Source: Nocardia caishijiensis NBRC 108228
Lineage (GTDB): Bacteria > Actinomycetota > Actinomycetes > Mycobacteriales > Mycobacteriaceae
Direction of reading: 5' to 3'
Assembly: GCF_001612825.1 (NCBI RefSeq)
Contig: NZ_BDBE01000038.1
Coordinates: 62,001-126,000, forward strand
Length of the DNA: 64,000 nucleotides
Position 1 is the first letter of the stretch. Each line of letters opens with the position of its first letter. Position numbers and translations under genes: made by a program. Positions 36,085 to 45,071 of this stretch are shown here, one piece after another. Below the pieces are notes generated by a model, which did not search any database, had not been told where the DNA came from, and saw only the letters and a program-made list of their open reading frames with translations.

Positions 36085-36107
36085 AATATAGGGACACCCA
36101 CCGACAA
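36085..36107 (-). promoter_or_regulatory. PafBC (RecA-NDp)-type DNA-damage promoter
   Basis: On the minus strand TTGTCGGTG (36099-36107), exactly 8 nt, then TATATT (36085-36090): a perfect match to TTGTCRGTG-N8-TANNNT, the LexA-independent damage promoter described for mycobacterial recA and related genes. It reads toward the HEPN gene, predicting a start near 36078 and a ~55-nt leader containing the LexA-like box. Confidence 0.75.
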
Positions 36108-36122
36108 GTTCCGACGAGAGCG

Positions 36123-36758
36123 ATGACAGCCGTCAAGCCCAATCACCACACACCAGCACCTGTGGTCGTCGACCTGAGCGTCGCCGCCCTGCGGGCCCGC
36201 CTGCACGACGCCCTCTCGGTGTATGTCGCCGCGATGGACTATCCGCGCGGCACCGAACACCATCGCGCCCCGATGTGGAACGAGCACACCACCCGGGTCG
36301 GCTGGCGGGCGGTGGCCGCCGTGCTGCCCGACGACGCGGGCGGGGTCGACCTGCGCACCGCGCCATTGCTCGCCATCGCCTACGGCTACAGCGGCGCGCC
36401 ACGGCAGTGGTGGCATCAGCAGGTACACACCGGGATGCGCCGGTGCGGCTGGCCCGAGGCGGCCGCGCGTGAACTGCTCGCCGACTATTTCGAGCTCACC
36501 GAGCTGCATGTACATCCGGCCGCGCAGGGGCGCGGGATCGGGGCGACGTTGCTCGAGCGTCTGCTTGCCGACCGTCCCGAGGCGGCGGTGCTGCTGTCGA
36601 CGCCGGAGGTTCCCGAGGAGGACAACCGGGCGTGGCGGTTGTACCGCCGTGCGGGATTCACCGATGTGATCCGCAATTTCGTGTTCGCGGGCGATACCCG
36701 GCCGTTCGCGATCCTCGGCCGCAGACTGCCGATGCCACCGGCGGGCGGGCGGGCGTGA
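36123..36758 (+). CDS. GNAT family N-acetyltransferase (Rv2170-like)
   Basis: This 211-residue protein has a GNAT fold in its C-terminal half. The acetyl-CoA pyrophosphate loop is HPAAQGRGIGATLLERLL. The conserved downstream strand and helix read NRAWRLYRRAGFTDV. By position next to lppM and the division cluster it corresponds to Rv2170 of M. tuberculosis, which has been linked to protein lysine acetylation. The substrate cannot be read from sequence. Its stop overlaps the GTG start of the following carotenoid gene, so the two are coupled. Confidence 0.85.
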   Translation: MTAVKPNHHTPAPVVVDLSVAALRARLHDALSVYVAAMDYPRGTEHHRAPMWNEHTTRVGWRAVAAVLPDDAGGVDLRTAPLLAIAYGYSGAPRQWWHQQVHTGMRRCGWPEAAARELLADYFELTELHVHPAAQGRGIGATLLERLLADRPEAAVLLSTPEVPEEDNRAWRLYRRAGFTDVIRNFVFAGDTRPFAILGRRLPMPPAGGRA

Positions 36759-38332
36759 GCCGTAGCGGGACAACGGTCGTCGTCGGATCGGGCCACAACG
36801 CGCTGGTCGCCGCCTGCTATCTGGCGCGCGCCGGGCAGCGGGTCCAGGTGCTCGAACGGGACACGGTGCCCGGCGGCGCGGTGTCGACGGTCGAACGGTT
36901 TCCCGGCCATCTTGTGGATCGCGGTTCCTCGGCGCACATCATGGTCCGGCACACCGGGATCATCGAGGAACTCGAGCTCGAGCGGTTCGGGTTGCGCTAT
37001 CTCGACTGTGATCCGTGGGGATTCACGCCGTCCGACGGTGTGTGCCCACCGATCGTCTTCCACCGCGATCTCGACGCCACCTGTGCGTCGATCGCGACGG
37101 CGTGCGGGGCGAAGGACGCCGAGGCCTACCGCCGGTTCGTCGCGGTGTGGGGTGAGCGCAGCGCCCGGGTGATGCGGGCGTTCGGTGGTCGGCCGACACC
37201 GGGACGGCTGGGTCGCGCGTTCTGGGGGCTGGACGCGCGCGACGGCGGTTCGGCCCTGTCGCGGGAGTTCCTGCAGACCGGCGACGCGCTGCTGGACTAC
37301 TGGTTCGACGACGAACGGCTCAAGGCGTCGCTGGCGTGGTTCGGTGCGCAGTCGGGTCCACCGATGTCGGAACCGGGGACCGCGCCGATGGCCGGTTTCG
37401 CCGCGCTCATGCACACCTTGCCGCCCGGACGGGCCGTGGGGGGAAGTGGGGCGCTCAGTGCTGCCCTGATCGCGCGGCTGCGTGCCGAGGGCGGTGAAGT
37501 CCACACCGGTGATGCCGTCACGGAGCTGCGGCGGTCGGGGCACGGGTGGCAGGTGCGGACGGAATCGGGGCGTGAGCTGCGCGCCGATACCGTGATCGCG
37601 GGCTCCCATATTCTCGCCACCCTCGACCTGTTGCGCGCGGGCGGTTTCGACGAGGCGGTGCTCGACGACTGGCAGCGCCGCATCCGGGTCGGCCCCGGCA
37701 TCGGCATGGTGGTGCGGCTGGCCACCGACCGGCTGCCGTCCTACCCCGGCGCATCGGCGGCGGAATCCGCACACGGACTGCAGTTCCTCGTGTCGGATCG
37801 CAGGCAGTCGCGGGCGGCGCACGGCGCGGCCTCGGCCGGTGAACTGCCGCCGCGACCGGTGGTGCTGGCGATGAGTTTCAGCGCGCTCGACCCGACCATC
37901 GCCCCACCCGGTGAACACCAGTTGTCGTTGTGGGCGCAGTGGCATCCCTACGAGCTCGCCGACGGCAGCGATTGGTCCGCGCACGCCGACCGGGAGGCCG
38001 ACCGGATCATCGCCGAAGTCGACCGGTACGCGCCGGGCTTCGCCGATTCGGTCCTGCGGCGGTTCGTGCAGACACCGGTCGACCTGGAACGGGAGATGGG
38101 CCTGCGGGGCGGCAATGTGATGCACGTGGAGATGTCGCTGGACCAGATGATGCTGTGGCGGCCGTTGCCGGAGCTGTCGAGCCAACGGGTGCCGGGTGCG
38201 CCCGGTCTCTACCTCACGGGCGCGTCGACCCACCCCGGCGGCGGGGTGTCCGGTGCCAGCGGACGCAGCGCCGCCCGTCTTGTCCTGGGCGACCGTCGCA
38301 TCCGCCGATTCCCCTTGTCACGCAGGCGATGA
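36755..38332 (+). CDS. FAD-dependent carotenoid oxidoreductase, probable CrtO-type ketolase
   Basis: This 525-residue flavoprotein is in the CrtI/CrtO/PYROXD2 superfamily. The N-terminal dinucleotide fold is VVVGSGHNALVAACYLARAG, and the GG-doublet lies in DTVPGGAVSTVE. The C-terminal flavin-binding motif reads YLTGASTHPGGGVSGASGRS. The GHN variant of the first motif is typical of CrtO-like ketolases rather than CrtI desaturases. CruF and CruG follow, so a carotenoid 4-ketolase or related oxidase is the best guess. GTG at 36755 overlaps the GNAT stop by 4 nt. A distantly related non-carotenoid oxidoreductase is possible. Confidence 0.7.
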   Translation: MSRSGTTVVVGSGHNALVAACYLARAGQRVQVLERDTVPGGAVSTVERFPGHLVDRGSSAHIMVRHTGIIEELELERFGLRYLDCDPWGFTPSDGVCPPIVFHRDLDATCASIATACGAKDAEAYRRFVAVWGERSARVMRAFGGRPTPGRLGRAFWGLDARDGGSALSREFLQTGDALLDYWFDDERLKASLAWFGAQSGPPMSEPGTAPMAGFAALMHTLPPGRAVGGSGALSAALIARLRAEGGEVHTGDAVTELRRSGHGWQVRTESGRELRADTVIAGSHILATLDLLRAGGFDEAVLDDWQRRIRVGPGIGMVVRLATDRLPSYPGASAAESAHGLQFLVSDRRQSRAAHGAASAGELPPRPVVLAMSFSALDPTIAPPGEHQLSLWAQWHPYELADGSDWSAHADREADRIIAEVDRYAPGFADSVLRRFVQTPVDLEREMGLRGGNVMHVEMSLDQMMLWRPLPELSSQRVPGAPGLYLTGASTHPGGGVSGASGRSAARLVLGDRRIRRFPLSRRR

Positions 38333-38336
38333 CAGC

Positions 38337-39218
38337 GTGCGATCCGTGTGCCCCCTCGCCGCCACCGCCCGGGACTGGGTCGGTGCCCGTCGTCGGCGGG
38401 CGATCCCGGCGGTCGCCGCGGTGGCGCTCGTGCTCGTGCAGATCACCTATCCGCTGAGCGCGGGGGCGTCGCGCGATCGGATCACGGTCGGCGTCGTGGT
38501 GCTGTCGGTGTCGACCGCTCTGCTGCATGCCGTGACGACTCGCGGATGGCGTTGGGCAGCAGGCTTTTTCCTCATCGTCTCGGGGATCGGCCTCGCCTCC
38601 GAGATCGTGGGTACGGCGACCGGGGTGCCCTACGGCGCCTATGCCTATGCGACGGATCGGCTCGGCCCAGCGCTCGCCGATGTGCCGCTGGTTGTGCCGT
38701 TGGCGTGGACCGGCGGCCTGTATCCGATCTGGGTCGTCGCGGGCCTGCTCGCGGGGATCGATGCGGCGAGAACCGGTGGCCACGGCGTCGGAGACGCGGC
38801 CCGGGCGAACAGGGTCGGCGGGCGGGCCGAGGTCATACGTGCCGCACTGCTCGTTGTCGGGGCGGTGGGATGGGATCTGTTTCTCGATCCGCAGATGGTC
38901 GCCGACGGGCAGTGGACGTGGTCGGTCACCGACGCCGGTCTGCCGGGGCTGGCGCAGATTCCGTATACCAACTATCTGGGCTGGATGCTCGTCGCGTCGG
39001 TGATGGCGACGTTGCTCACCGCACTCGACCGCCTGCTCCCCCGCGCACACGATCCATCGACAGCGGTCCCGGTCGCCGTGTTCGCCTGGACCTGGCTCGG
39101 ATCGGCGCTCGCGCACGCGGTGTTCCTCGGACTGCCCGCGTCGGCGGCGTGGGGTTTCCTCGGCATGGGGTTGCTCGGTGTCCCGTTCACCCGACGGGTC
39201 GTGACGCGAAACCCCTGA
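38337..39218 (+). CDS. cruF: Carotenoid biosynthesis membrane protein, CruF-type 1',2'-hydratase
   Basis: This 293-residue protein has about seven membrane spans. Motifs include ASEIVGTATGVPYGAYAY and GWDLFLDPQMV, with acidic residues inside the membrane, and IPYTNYLGWML. These are features of the CruF family, which adds water across the end double bond of acyclic or monocyclic carotenoids. The start is uncertain: GTG 38337 or GTG 38346, four or thirteen nt after the preceding stop. The CruG-like glycosyltransferase that normally pairs with CruF lies two genes downstream. Confidence 0.82.
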   Translation: MRSVCPLAATARDWVGARRRRAIPAVAAVALVLVQITYPLSAGASRDRITVGVVVLSVSTALLHAVTTRGWRWAAGFFLIVSGIGLASEIVGTATGVPYGAYAYATDRLGPALADVPLVVPLAWTGGLYPIWVVAGLLAGIDAARTGGHGVGDAARANRVGGRAEVIRAALLVVGAVGWDLFLDPQMVADGQWTWSVTDAGLPGLAQIPYTNYLGWMLVASVMATLLTALDRLLPRAHDPSTAVPVAVFAWTWLGSALAHAVFLGLPASAAWGFLGMGLLGVPFTRRVVTRNP

Positions 39219-39282
39219 TCGCGCCGGGTGCCGGGACACGGTTGGGCCCGTCGTGTGGGTTCTGCGGCCCGAGCCTGGCACG

Positions 39283-40059
39283 ATGTCACCCGTGCAGCCG
39301 AGTCTCGTCGCCGACATGCCTTCCCCCTCGCGCCGTTCCGGGCCCGCCCGGCGCGTCGCGGCGGTCGCCGTCCTGCTGGCCCTGCTGGTGCCCGCGCTGA
39401 CCGGATGCCTGCGGGTGCAGGTCTCGATGGGCGTGTCGTCCAACGACCGGGTGTCGGGCCGGATCGTGGCCGCCGTGGCCCCGCAGGGCCCCGATGACAA
39501 GGGCCCGCAACTGAAGGCGCCCGAATCGCTGGCCGCCAAGGTGCGGGTCGACCCCTACAACCAGGACGGTTACGTCGGCACCCAGGTGTTCTTCGACGAC
39601 CTGACCTTCGGTGAGGTCGGCCAACTCGGCAGTCTGTCGGATCAGACCCAGGGCATGTTCACCCTCGAGTTCAAACGCAACGGCGACCTGGTGAGCCTCA
39701 CCGGCCGGGTCGATCTCGAGTCGGTGCCGCCGCACGGGTCGGACGTGCAGTTCTCCATCGCGTTCCCGTCCCGGGTCGCCAAGACCAACGGCACCCGCGA
39801 GGGCGACAACACCGTGTCGTGGAAGTTGCCCGCCGGGGAGGCGTCGACCCTGCGCGCCGAGGTCAAATACGCCGACCCCAACACCCGCTCGTTCGCCGGG
39901 TGGGCGGGCATCATGGGCGGTATCACCCTGGCCGTGGCCGCGATGATCGCTGGTCTGGCCTACCGCGACCGCAACCCGCGCCCGCCGAACGCGCCCAAGC
40001 ACAGCTTCTCACCGTCGGAGATGTGGCGCGAGATCAGCGAACGCAGGTTGGGCCGCTGA
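39283..40059 (+). CDS. lppM: LppM-type lipoprotein (DUF3153)
   Basis: This ~258-residue lipoprotein starts with a basic segment and hydrophobic signal ending in LTGC, the lipobox. A soluble periplasmic domain follows; it begins RVQVSMGVSSNDRVSGRIVA and includes VFFDDLTFGEVGQL. One C-terminal membrane helix (IMGGITLAVAAMIAGLAY) and a short cytosolic tail close the chain. It is the orthologue of Rv2171 (LppM), implicated in phosphoinositide-mannoside handling and phagosome interactions. ATG at 39283 or 39316 are both possible starts. Its place inside a cruF-cruG pair is unusual. Confidence 0.88.
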   Translation: MSPVQPSLVADMPSPSRRSGPARRVAAVAVLLALLVPALTGCLRVQVSMGVSSNDRVSGRIVAAVAPQGPDDKGPQLKAPESLAAKVRVDPYNQDGYVGTQVFFDDLTFGEVGQLGSLSDQTQGMFTLEFKRNGDLVSLTGRVDLESVPPHGSDVQFSIAFPSRVAKTNGTREGDNTVSWKLPAGEASTLRAEVKYADPNTRSFAGWAGIMGGITLAVAAMIAGLAYRDRNPRPPNAPKHSFSPSEMWREISERRLGR

Positions 40060-40060
40060 C

Positions 40061-41233
40061 ATGGGCGCGGCGGGACGCTACCTGACCTGGGCGGGCACCG
40101 GGCTCGCCGTGCTCGGCGCTGGCACCGCCACCTACAACCTCGCCACCCTGCGCACCCTCCCCCGGCAGGTCTCGGGGGTGATCGAACCGGTCACCGTTTG
40201 CGTGCCCGCCCGTGACGAAGCCGGACGCCTGCCCGACCTCATCACCGACCTGCGCGCCCAGACCGGGGTGCCGCGGCTGCGAGTGCTGATCCTCGACGAT
40301 GCCTCCACCGACGGCACCTACGAGGCAGCGCTCGCCGCGATCGCCGGTGACGAACGATTCACCGTGCTCCGCTCGGCCGCCCACCCCGCCCCAGGATGGA
40401 CCGGGAAGGCCGCCGCCTGTGCGCGACTGGCCGCCAGGACCGATGCGGCGGCACTGGTCTTCGTCGACGCCGATGTGCGCCTGCGACCACAGGCGATCGC
40501 CGCCGCGGTGACCGAATTGCGCAAGCGCGGCGCGGGTTTGGTGTCGGCGTGGCCGACGCAGGATTCGGGTTCGGTCGCCGAGCAGTTGGTTCAGCCGCTG
40601 CTGGCCTGGTCGTGGGCGTCGACGCTTCCGGTTGGTCCGGCCAATCACAGCTTGCGCCCGTCGACGGCGGTGGCGTGCGGGCAGTTCCTCGCCGTCGACG
40701 CCGCGGCGTACCGGGCGGGTGGGGGTCACGCCGGTGTGGCGGCGAGTGCCACCGAGGATCTCGATCTCGCGCGGGCGCTGCGGCGGGCGGGTCATCGGAC
40801 CGCGCTCGTCACCGCCGGGCCCGCCGCCCGCACCCGCATGTACACCGGCGCCGACGACCTCGCGGGCGGCTACATCCGCTGGTTGTGGTCGGCCTACGGC
40901 GGCCGGGTCGACACCGGCGCGGCCATCGGTGTCCTTGCCGCCCTTGCCTATTGGATTCCGCCGCTGGCGGTGCTCGCCGGTCGTGGTCGAGTGCGCCGGG
41001 CGGGTCTGCTCGGCTACCTCGCCGCCGTCACCGGTCGGCTCACGGCTCGAGTCATCGAGACCCGGCGCCCACCCACCGGCGCCGACCTCGGCTCGGCACT
41101 GGCCCATCCGGTGTCCGTCGGCTACTACCTCACCCTGTGGGCTCGCTCGCACCGCCTGCATCGCACCGGGCGCCTGCGCTGGAAGCAGCGGCCCCTGGTC
41201 GCACCGGAAGCGCCGCTCGCTCGTCACGGCTGA
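40061..41233 (+). CDS. cruG: Family 2 glycosyltransferase, CruG type (carotenoid 2'-O-glycosyltransferase)
   Basis: This 390-residue membrane-bound GT2 enzyme begins one base after the lppM stop. An N-terminal helix is followed by the GT-A domain: VCVPARDEAGRLPDLITDL, the nucleotide-binding ILDDASTDGTYE, and the metal-binding FVDADVRLRP. The acceptor-side ED motif is SATEDLDLARAL. Two further membrane segments lie near the C-terminus. In known cyanobacterial and Rhodococcus-like pathways CruG glycosylates the hydroxyl made by CruF. The sugar donor is not predictable here. Confidence 0.8.
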   Translation: MGAAGRYLTWAGTGLAVLGAGTATYNLATLRTLPRQVSGVIEPVTVCVPARDEAGRLPDLITDLRAQTGVPRLRVLILDDASTDGTYEAALAAIAGDERFTVLRSAAHPAPGWTGKAAACARLAARTDAAALVFVDADVRLRPQAIAAAVTELRKRGAGLVSAWPTQDSGSVAEQLVQPLLAWSWASTLPVGPANHSLRPSTAVACGQFLAVDAAAYRAGGGHAGVAASATEDLDLARALRRAGHRTALVTAGPAARTRMYTGADDLAGGYIRWLWSAYGGRVDTGAAIGVLAALAYWIPPLAVLAGRGRVRRAGLLGYLAAVTGRLTARVIETRRPPTGADLGSALAHPVSVGYYLTLWARSHRLHRTGRLRWKQRPLVAPEAPLARHG

Positions 41234-41319
41234 CCCACGCGGTCAGGTATTCCACACCGCTCGGTGAGTCCACGGGGAAGACGGGCGTCTGTCGACGGTC
41301 CGCGCTCGCGGGTACCGGA

Positions 41320-42024
41320 TCAGGCGACCTCGGTGATGCCGACGGTCGGGAAGAAGAAGCACGAGCGACCCGCGTTGTCGGTGGTACCGAAGACGGCGGC
41401 CAGGACGGTGCCCTTCCCGGTGTCGACGGGGACCGCACGAACACCGCCGACCGGGATCGCGGTGCGTAGGAAATCGCGGATCACGTTCTCGGCGAGCGGC
41501 CGGAGTTCGGCGGGAACCTCGGGCGGCACCATCGCCCGGACGATGTCGGCGATCGTCCCCATCGAGGCCAGCCCACCGCGCCCGGTGCTGATATTGAGCC
41601 AGGCCACCTGCATGCCGGAGGTCTCGGTGGCGGCCGTGTCCGGGGCCAGGCCGTAGGGGAGGAACGTGAACAACGTCTGGCCTGACTTCACGGCCGTGAG
41701 ATCGAGTCCGGGGATCGGGAGGGTGTTCGTCGGCCACGGGCCGGGAACCGCACCCGCGACGGCCGGGACCAGGCCGAGCCCGTCACCGGAACAGTTCGCG
41801 GCGACCGTCGGGTACAGGAACGGCTGGATGCCGAGTGCTTCGAGAGTGGCGAGCACGGTCTGATAGGCGGCGAGCAGGTCGCCCGGGCCCGCTGTCTGCC
41901 GCGCGGGAACGTCACGGGTCACGGCGGGCGCCACCGGTGGATCGGCGGCGACGGGGGCGGCAAGCAGCACGGCGGCGCAGGCCGTCAGCGAGGTCAGGGT
42001 GGTCAGACGACGCGCAATTGTCAC
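41320..42024 (-). CDS. Secreted protein of unknown function
   Basis: This 234-residue protein has a Sec signal peptide (TIARRLTTLTSLTACAAVLL, cleavage after APVAAD or nearby). The mature domain has a conserved-looking C-terminal core: VPVDTGKGTVLAAVFGTTDN, then RSCFFFPTVGITEVA at the end. Two Cys residues could form a disulfide. GTG at 42024 is supported by GAGGAG upstream. It stands alone, convergent with cruG and divergent from the SAM-riboswitch operon. I do not recognise the family. Confidence 0.7.
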   Translation of the reverse strand: MTIARRLTTLTSLTACAAVLLAAPVAADPPVAPAVTRDVPARQTAGPGDLLAAYQTVLATLEALGIQPFLYPTVAANCSGDGLGLVPAVAGAVPGPWPTNTLPIPGLDLTAVKSGQTLFTFLPYGLAPDTAATETSGMQVAWLNISTGRGGLASMGTIADIVRAMVPPEVPAELRPLAENVIRDFLRTAIPVGGVRAVPVDTGKGTVLAAVFGTTDNAGRSCFFFPTVGITEVA

Positions 42025-42284
42025 GGCGAACTCCTCATCGACGCTGAGAAGGCCGAGATTACTCCGGCGACCCGGTGGATCCGCGCAGGTGAAGTGACCG
42101 AGCATTCGGCGCGTCGCGCACCGCCACAGCGGGCCCCGGGTTGGGTCGACCAGGCCCGACGTCGGCGATTGTGCCCGCACCCGCGCCCGATTCCAACTGC
42201 TGCGCTCACGCTGATTCCTACCGTTGTGCGCCATCACAGCTGTGCCACATGCTGATCCGGCTCGATGCTTCGACACCGGGCACA

Positions 42285-42375
42285 CCATCCAGAGCGACTG
42301 AGAGACCTGGCTCTACGACGTCGCAGCAACCCGCCCGGCCTGCCCGGGTGTGGGTGCTTCTGCCGGGTTCGATGG
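42285..42375 (+). promoter_or_regulatory. SAM-I (S-box) riboswitch
   Basis: The conserved elements appear in order. P1 5' strand CCATC (42285-42289) pairs with GATGG (42371-42375). J1/2 is AGAG (42291-42294). P2 is CGAC (42295-42298) with GTCG (42320-42323), enclosing the kink-turn GAGAGAC and the pseudoknot loop CCTGGC. CAGCAACC follows at 42324-42331. P3 is a GC hairpin (42332-42350). P4 has the signature GGTGCTTCTGCC (42353-42364). The P1 3' strand overlaps the ribosome-binding site GGAGGAG of the first gene, so SAM binding should block translation. Expression is expected when SAM is low. Confidence 0.92.
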
Positions 42376-42384
42376 AGGAGATCG

Positions 42385-43455
42385 ATGAAATTCCTGCTCA
42401 TGACGCTGATCACCCGGGTTCCCGATCCGGTGACCGGCGTCGTGCCGAGCACCCGTGACCGCTTCCGCGAAGTGGTCGAACAGGCCAGGCGCGCCGAGGA
42501 GTTGGGCTTCGACGGGTTCGCGGTGGGCGAACGGCACGAAGACCCGTTCCTGTCCGCCGCTCCCCCGGTGGTGCTCAGCCACCTGGCCGCGGTCACCGCG
42601 CGGATCACCCTGTTCACCGCCGTCACCACCCTGAGCCTGCTCGACCCGGTGCGTGCCTTCGAGGACTACGCCACGCTGGACAACCTGTCCGACGGGCGGC
42701 TCGAGCTGATCATCGGCAAGGGCAACGGCACCGCCCAGGCGCGGCTCTACCACGTGACGACCGAGGATCAGTGGGACCGCAACCGCGAAGGCTACGAACT
42801 GCTGCGGGCGCTGTGGGACCGCGAGGAGGTGACGTGGTCGGGCCGCTTCCGACCACCGCTCACCGACGCGCGAGCCCTGCCGCGACCGTTGCAGCCGACG
42901 TTGCGGATCTGGCACGGCAGCGCGACGAGCCGCGAGTCGGTGGAACTGGCCGCGCGCCACGGGGATCCGATCTTCTCGGCCAACGTCACCCATCCGATCG
43001 AGCCGTACGCGGAGTTGATCCGGCACTACCGGGCGCGCTGGGCCGACCACGGTCGCGACCCCGCCGACGCCCTGGTCGGCGCGGGCACGGCGGGTCTGCA
43101 CGTGGCGCGCACCTCCCAGGAGGCGGTCGCGGCGTATCGCCCGCTGTACGAGGCACGCACCGCGTTGCAGCGCCAGGTGGGCAATCCGGTGGTGTTCGAG
43201 ACCGTCGAGGACTTCGTGACCCGATCCTCGGCGCTGGTCGGCAGCCCGCAACAGGTCATCGACAAGGTCGGCCGATATCACGAGCAGTTCGGGCACGAGG
43301 TGATCCATCTGTCCGCCGAACGTGAGGGCCGATCCGAGGCCGACCATCTGGGCAGTCTCGAACTGTTCCAGGCCGAGGTGGCGCCGGAGCTGCGCCGCCG
43401 TTTCCCGAGCCGTCCCCTGGCCGCTGGCCGTGAATTCGCTGGAGCTACTTCGTGA
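42385..43455 (+). CDS. Luciferase-like flavin-dependent monooxygenase 1
   Basis: This 356-residue LLM-class TIM-barrel enzyme should oxidise its substrate with reduced FMN and oxygen. It opens MKFLLMTLITRVPDP, and the early barrel reads AEELGFDGFAVGERHEDPF. The flavin-side segments include RLELIIGKGNGTAQARLY and TLRIWHGSATSRESVELAA. It is the first gene behind the SAM riboswitch; ATG 42385 has GGAGGAG upstream. The substrate is unknown; the context favours cleavage of a C-S bond in an organosulfur compound. Confidence 0.85.
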   Translation: MKFLLMTLITRVPDPVTGVVPSTRDRFREVVEQARRAEELGFDGFAVGERHEDPFLSAAPPVVLSHLAAVTARITLFTAVTTLSLLDPVRAFEDYATLDNLSDGRLELIIGKGNGTAQARLYHVTTEDQWDRNREGYELLRALWDREEVTWSGRFRPPLTDARALPRPLQPTLRIWHGSATSRESVELAARHGDPIFSANVTHPIEPYAELIRHYRARWADHGRDPADALVGAGTAGLHVARTSQEAVAAYRPLYEARTALQRQVGNPVVFETVEDFVTRSSALVGSPQQVIDKVGRYHEQFGHEVIHLSAEREGRSEADHLGSLELFQAEVAPELRRRFPSRPLAAGREFAGATS

Positions 43456-45071
43456 TTCGACATCGCCTCGCCGCGTTCGCCGGTGTTCTCGCCGCCACCG
43501 CGACGCTGGTCGCCTGCGGAACCGACACCGGAACCGGCGAGCACGCCGGTCCCCCGCGACCCGGTGGCACCCTGCGCTACGGGCTCTCCCAGGCACCGTC
43601 GTGCTCGGATCCCGCACAGGCTGGCAGCAATCAGACGATCTACGTGACCCGCCAGATCGTGGACTCACTCACCGATCAGGACCCGGCGACGGGCAGGATC
43701 ACGCCGTGGCTGGCGCGCGGCTGGGAGGTCAGCCCGGACGCGAAGGTCTTCACCTTCTTCCTCACCGACGGGGTGACCTTCAGCGACGGCACCCCACTCA
43801 CCGCCGAGTCGGTGCGCGACACCTTCGACGCCGTGATCCGTCTCGGCGGGGCGAAAGCGCCGCTCGGCGTCAGCTATCTCGCCAACTACGTCGGCACCAC
43901 CGTGGTCGACAAGCTCACGGCCCGGGTGGAATTCAGCGCGCCGAACGCGCAGTTCCTGCAGGCGTCCTCGACCTCGCAGCTCGGCATCCTCGCCCCCGCC
44001 ACCAACGCGAAGCCCGCGGAGGCGCGCTGCGCGGGCGACAACATCGGCAGCGGGCCGTTCACCTACGCCGCCTACAAGCAGGACGTCTCGGCGACGTTGA
44101 CCAAACGCGCCGGATACCACTGGGGTTCGGCGGTTTTCGGCCACGAGGGTGAGGCCTATCTCGACCGGATCGAGTTCACCGTCGTGCCCGAATCGGGAGT
44201 GCGCACGGGCTCGTTGGCTTCCGGTCAACTCGACGCGATCAGCGACGCCCTACCGCAGGACGCTCCGCAGATCGAGGCGGTCGGTGGACGCGTGCTCTCG
44301 ACGTCGAACCCGGGCGTGGTCTTCGGTTTCCACCCCAATGTGACGCGGGGACCGCTGCGTGATCCGGCGGTCCGGCAGGCGTTGCTGCCCGCGCTGGATC
44401 GGCGTCAGCTGATCGATACGGTGCTGAGCCCCCAGTTCCGACCCGCCACCTCGGTGCTGGCCGCCTCGACCCCGGCTTACACCGACCTGTCGGCCCGGCT
44501 CGGCCACGACCCGGCGAAGGCGAAGACGATTCTGGATCAGGCGGGCTGGTTGCCGGGCGCCGACGGTATCCGGGTGAAGGGTGGTGAGCGCCTGAGCTTC
44601 GGGGTGACCTTCAGTCAGGTGTTCGCGGGCAACCAGGCGATCCTGGAGCTGGTGCAGCAGCAGTTGCGGCAGGTCGGGGTGGATCTGCGGCTCGACCTGG
44701 TGTCGTTCTCGGAGCAGACCGCCCGGCAGAACAGCAAGGACTACGACGCCGTCTACGGCAACTCCACCCGCGCCGACGGTGACATCCTGCGCACCTCGTT
44801 CGCCCTCACCGGCCGTAATCTGTCGGTGCGCGGGCCGGTTCCGGCTCTCGACACCGCCCTCGATCAGCAGCTGGCCACCAACGATCCGGCGGCGCGGGCG
44901 GCACTCATCGTGACAGCGCAGCGGGAGATCCTCGACAACGGGCTCTATGTACCGACGATCGAGTTGTCGCAGGCGATCGGTGCCGCCGCCAACACCAAGG
45001 ACCTGAAGTTCGAGGCCTCGGCGCGGCTGCAGTTCTTCGACACCTGGCTGAGCGGTCACGGCGATGACTGA
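43452..45071 (+). CDS. ABC transporter substrate-binding lipoprotein (family 5)
   Basis: This 539-residue exported lipoprotein has a signal peptide ending LVAC (Cys22). It shows the family-5 (DppA/OppA/NikA) pattern: GGTLRYGLSQAPSCSDPAQ at the start, WEVSPDAKVFTFFLTDGVTF and FSDGTPLTAESVRDTFDAV in the middle, and VRQALLPALDRRQLID later. It captures a solute for the adjacent permeases. Family-5 proteins bind peptides, but also nickel, opines and sulfur compounds such as glutathione. GTG 43452 overlaps the preceding stop by 4 nt. Confidence 0.9.
   Translation: MIRHRLAAFAGVLAATATLVACGTDTGTGEHAGPPRPGGTLRYGLSQAPSCSDPAQAGSNQTIYVTRQIVDSLTDQDPATGRITPWLARGWEVSPDAKVFTFFLTDGVTFSDGTPLTAESVRDTFDAVIRLGGAKAPLGVSYLANYVGTTVVDKLTARVEFSAPNAQFLQASSTSQLGILAPATNAKPAEARCAGDNIGSGPFTYAAYKQDVSATLTKRAGYHWGSAVFGHEGEAYLDRIEFTVVPESGVRTGSLASGQLDAISDALPQDAPQIEAVGGRVLSTSNPGVVFGFHPNVTRGPLRDPAVRQALLPALDRRQLIDTVLSPQFRPATSVLAASTPAYTDLSARLGHDPAKAKTILDQAGWLPGADGIRVKGGERLSFGVTFSQVFAGNQAILELVQQQLRQVGVDLRLDLVSFSEQTARQNSKDYDAVYGNSTRADGDILRTSFALTGRNLSVRGPVPALDTALDQQLATNDPAARAALIVTAQREILDNGLYVPTIELSQAIGAAANTKDLKFEASARLQFFDTWLSGHGDD

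Noticed and set aside
36485..38233. 582-residue minus-strand frame opposite the CrtO-like gene
   Set aside because: Arg/His/Pro-rich shadow of a real flavoprotein on the plus strand with clear FAD motifs.
41375..41383. Another TTGTCGGTG match
   Set aside because: Inside the secreted-protein gene and not followed by a -10 at 8 nt.
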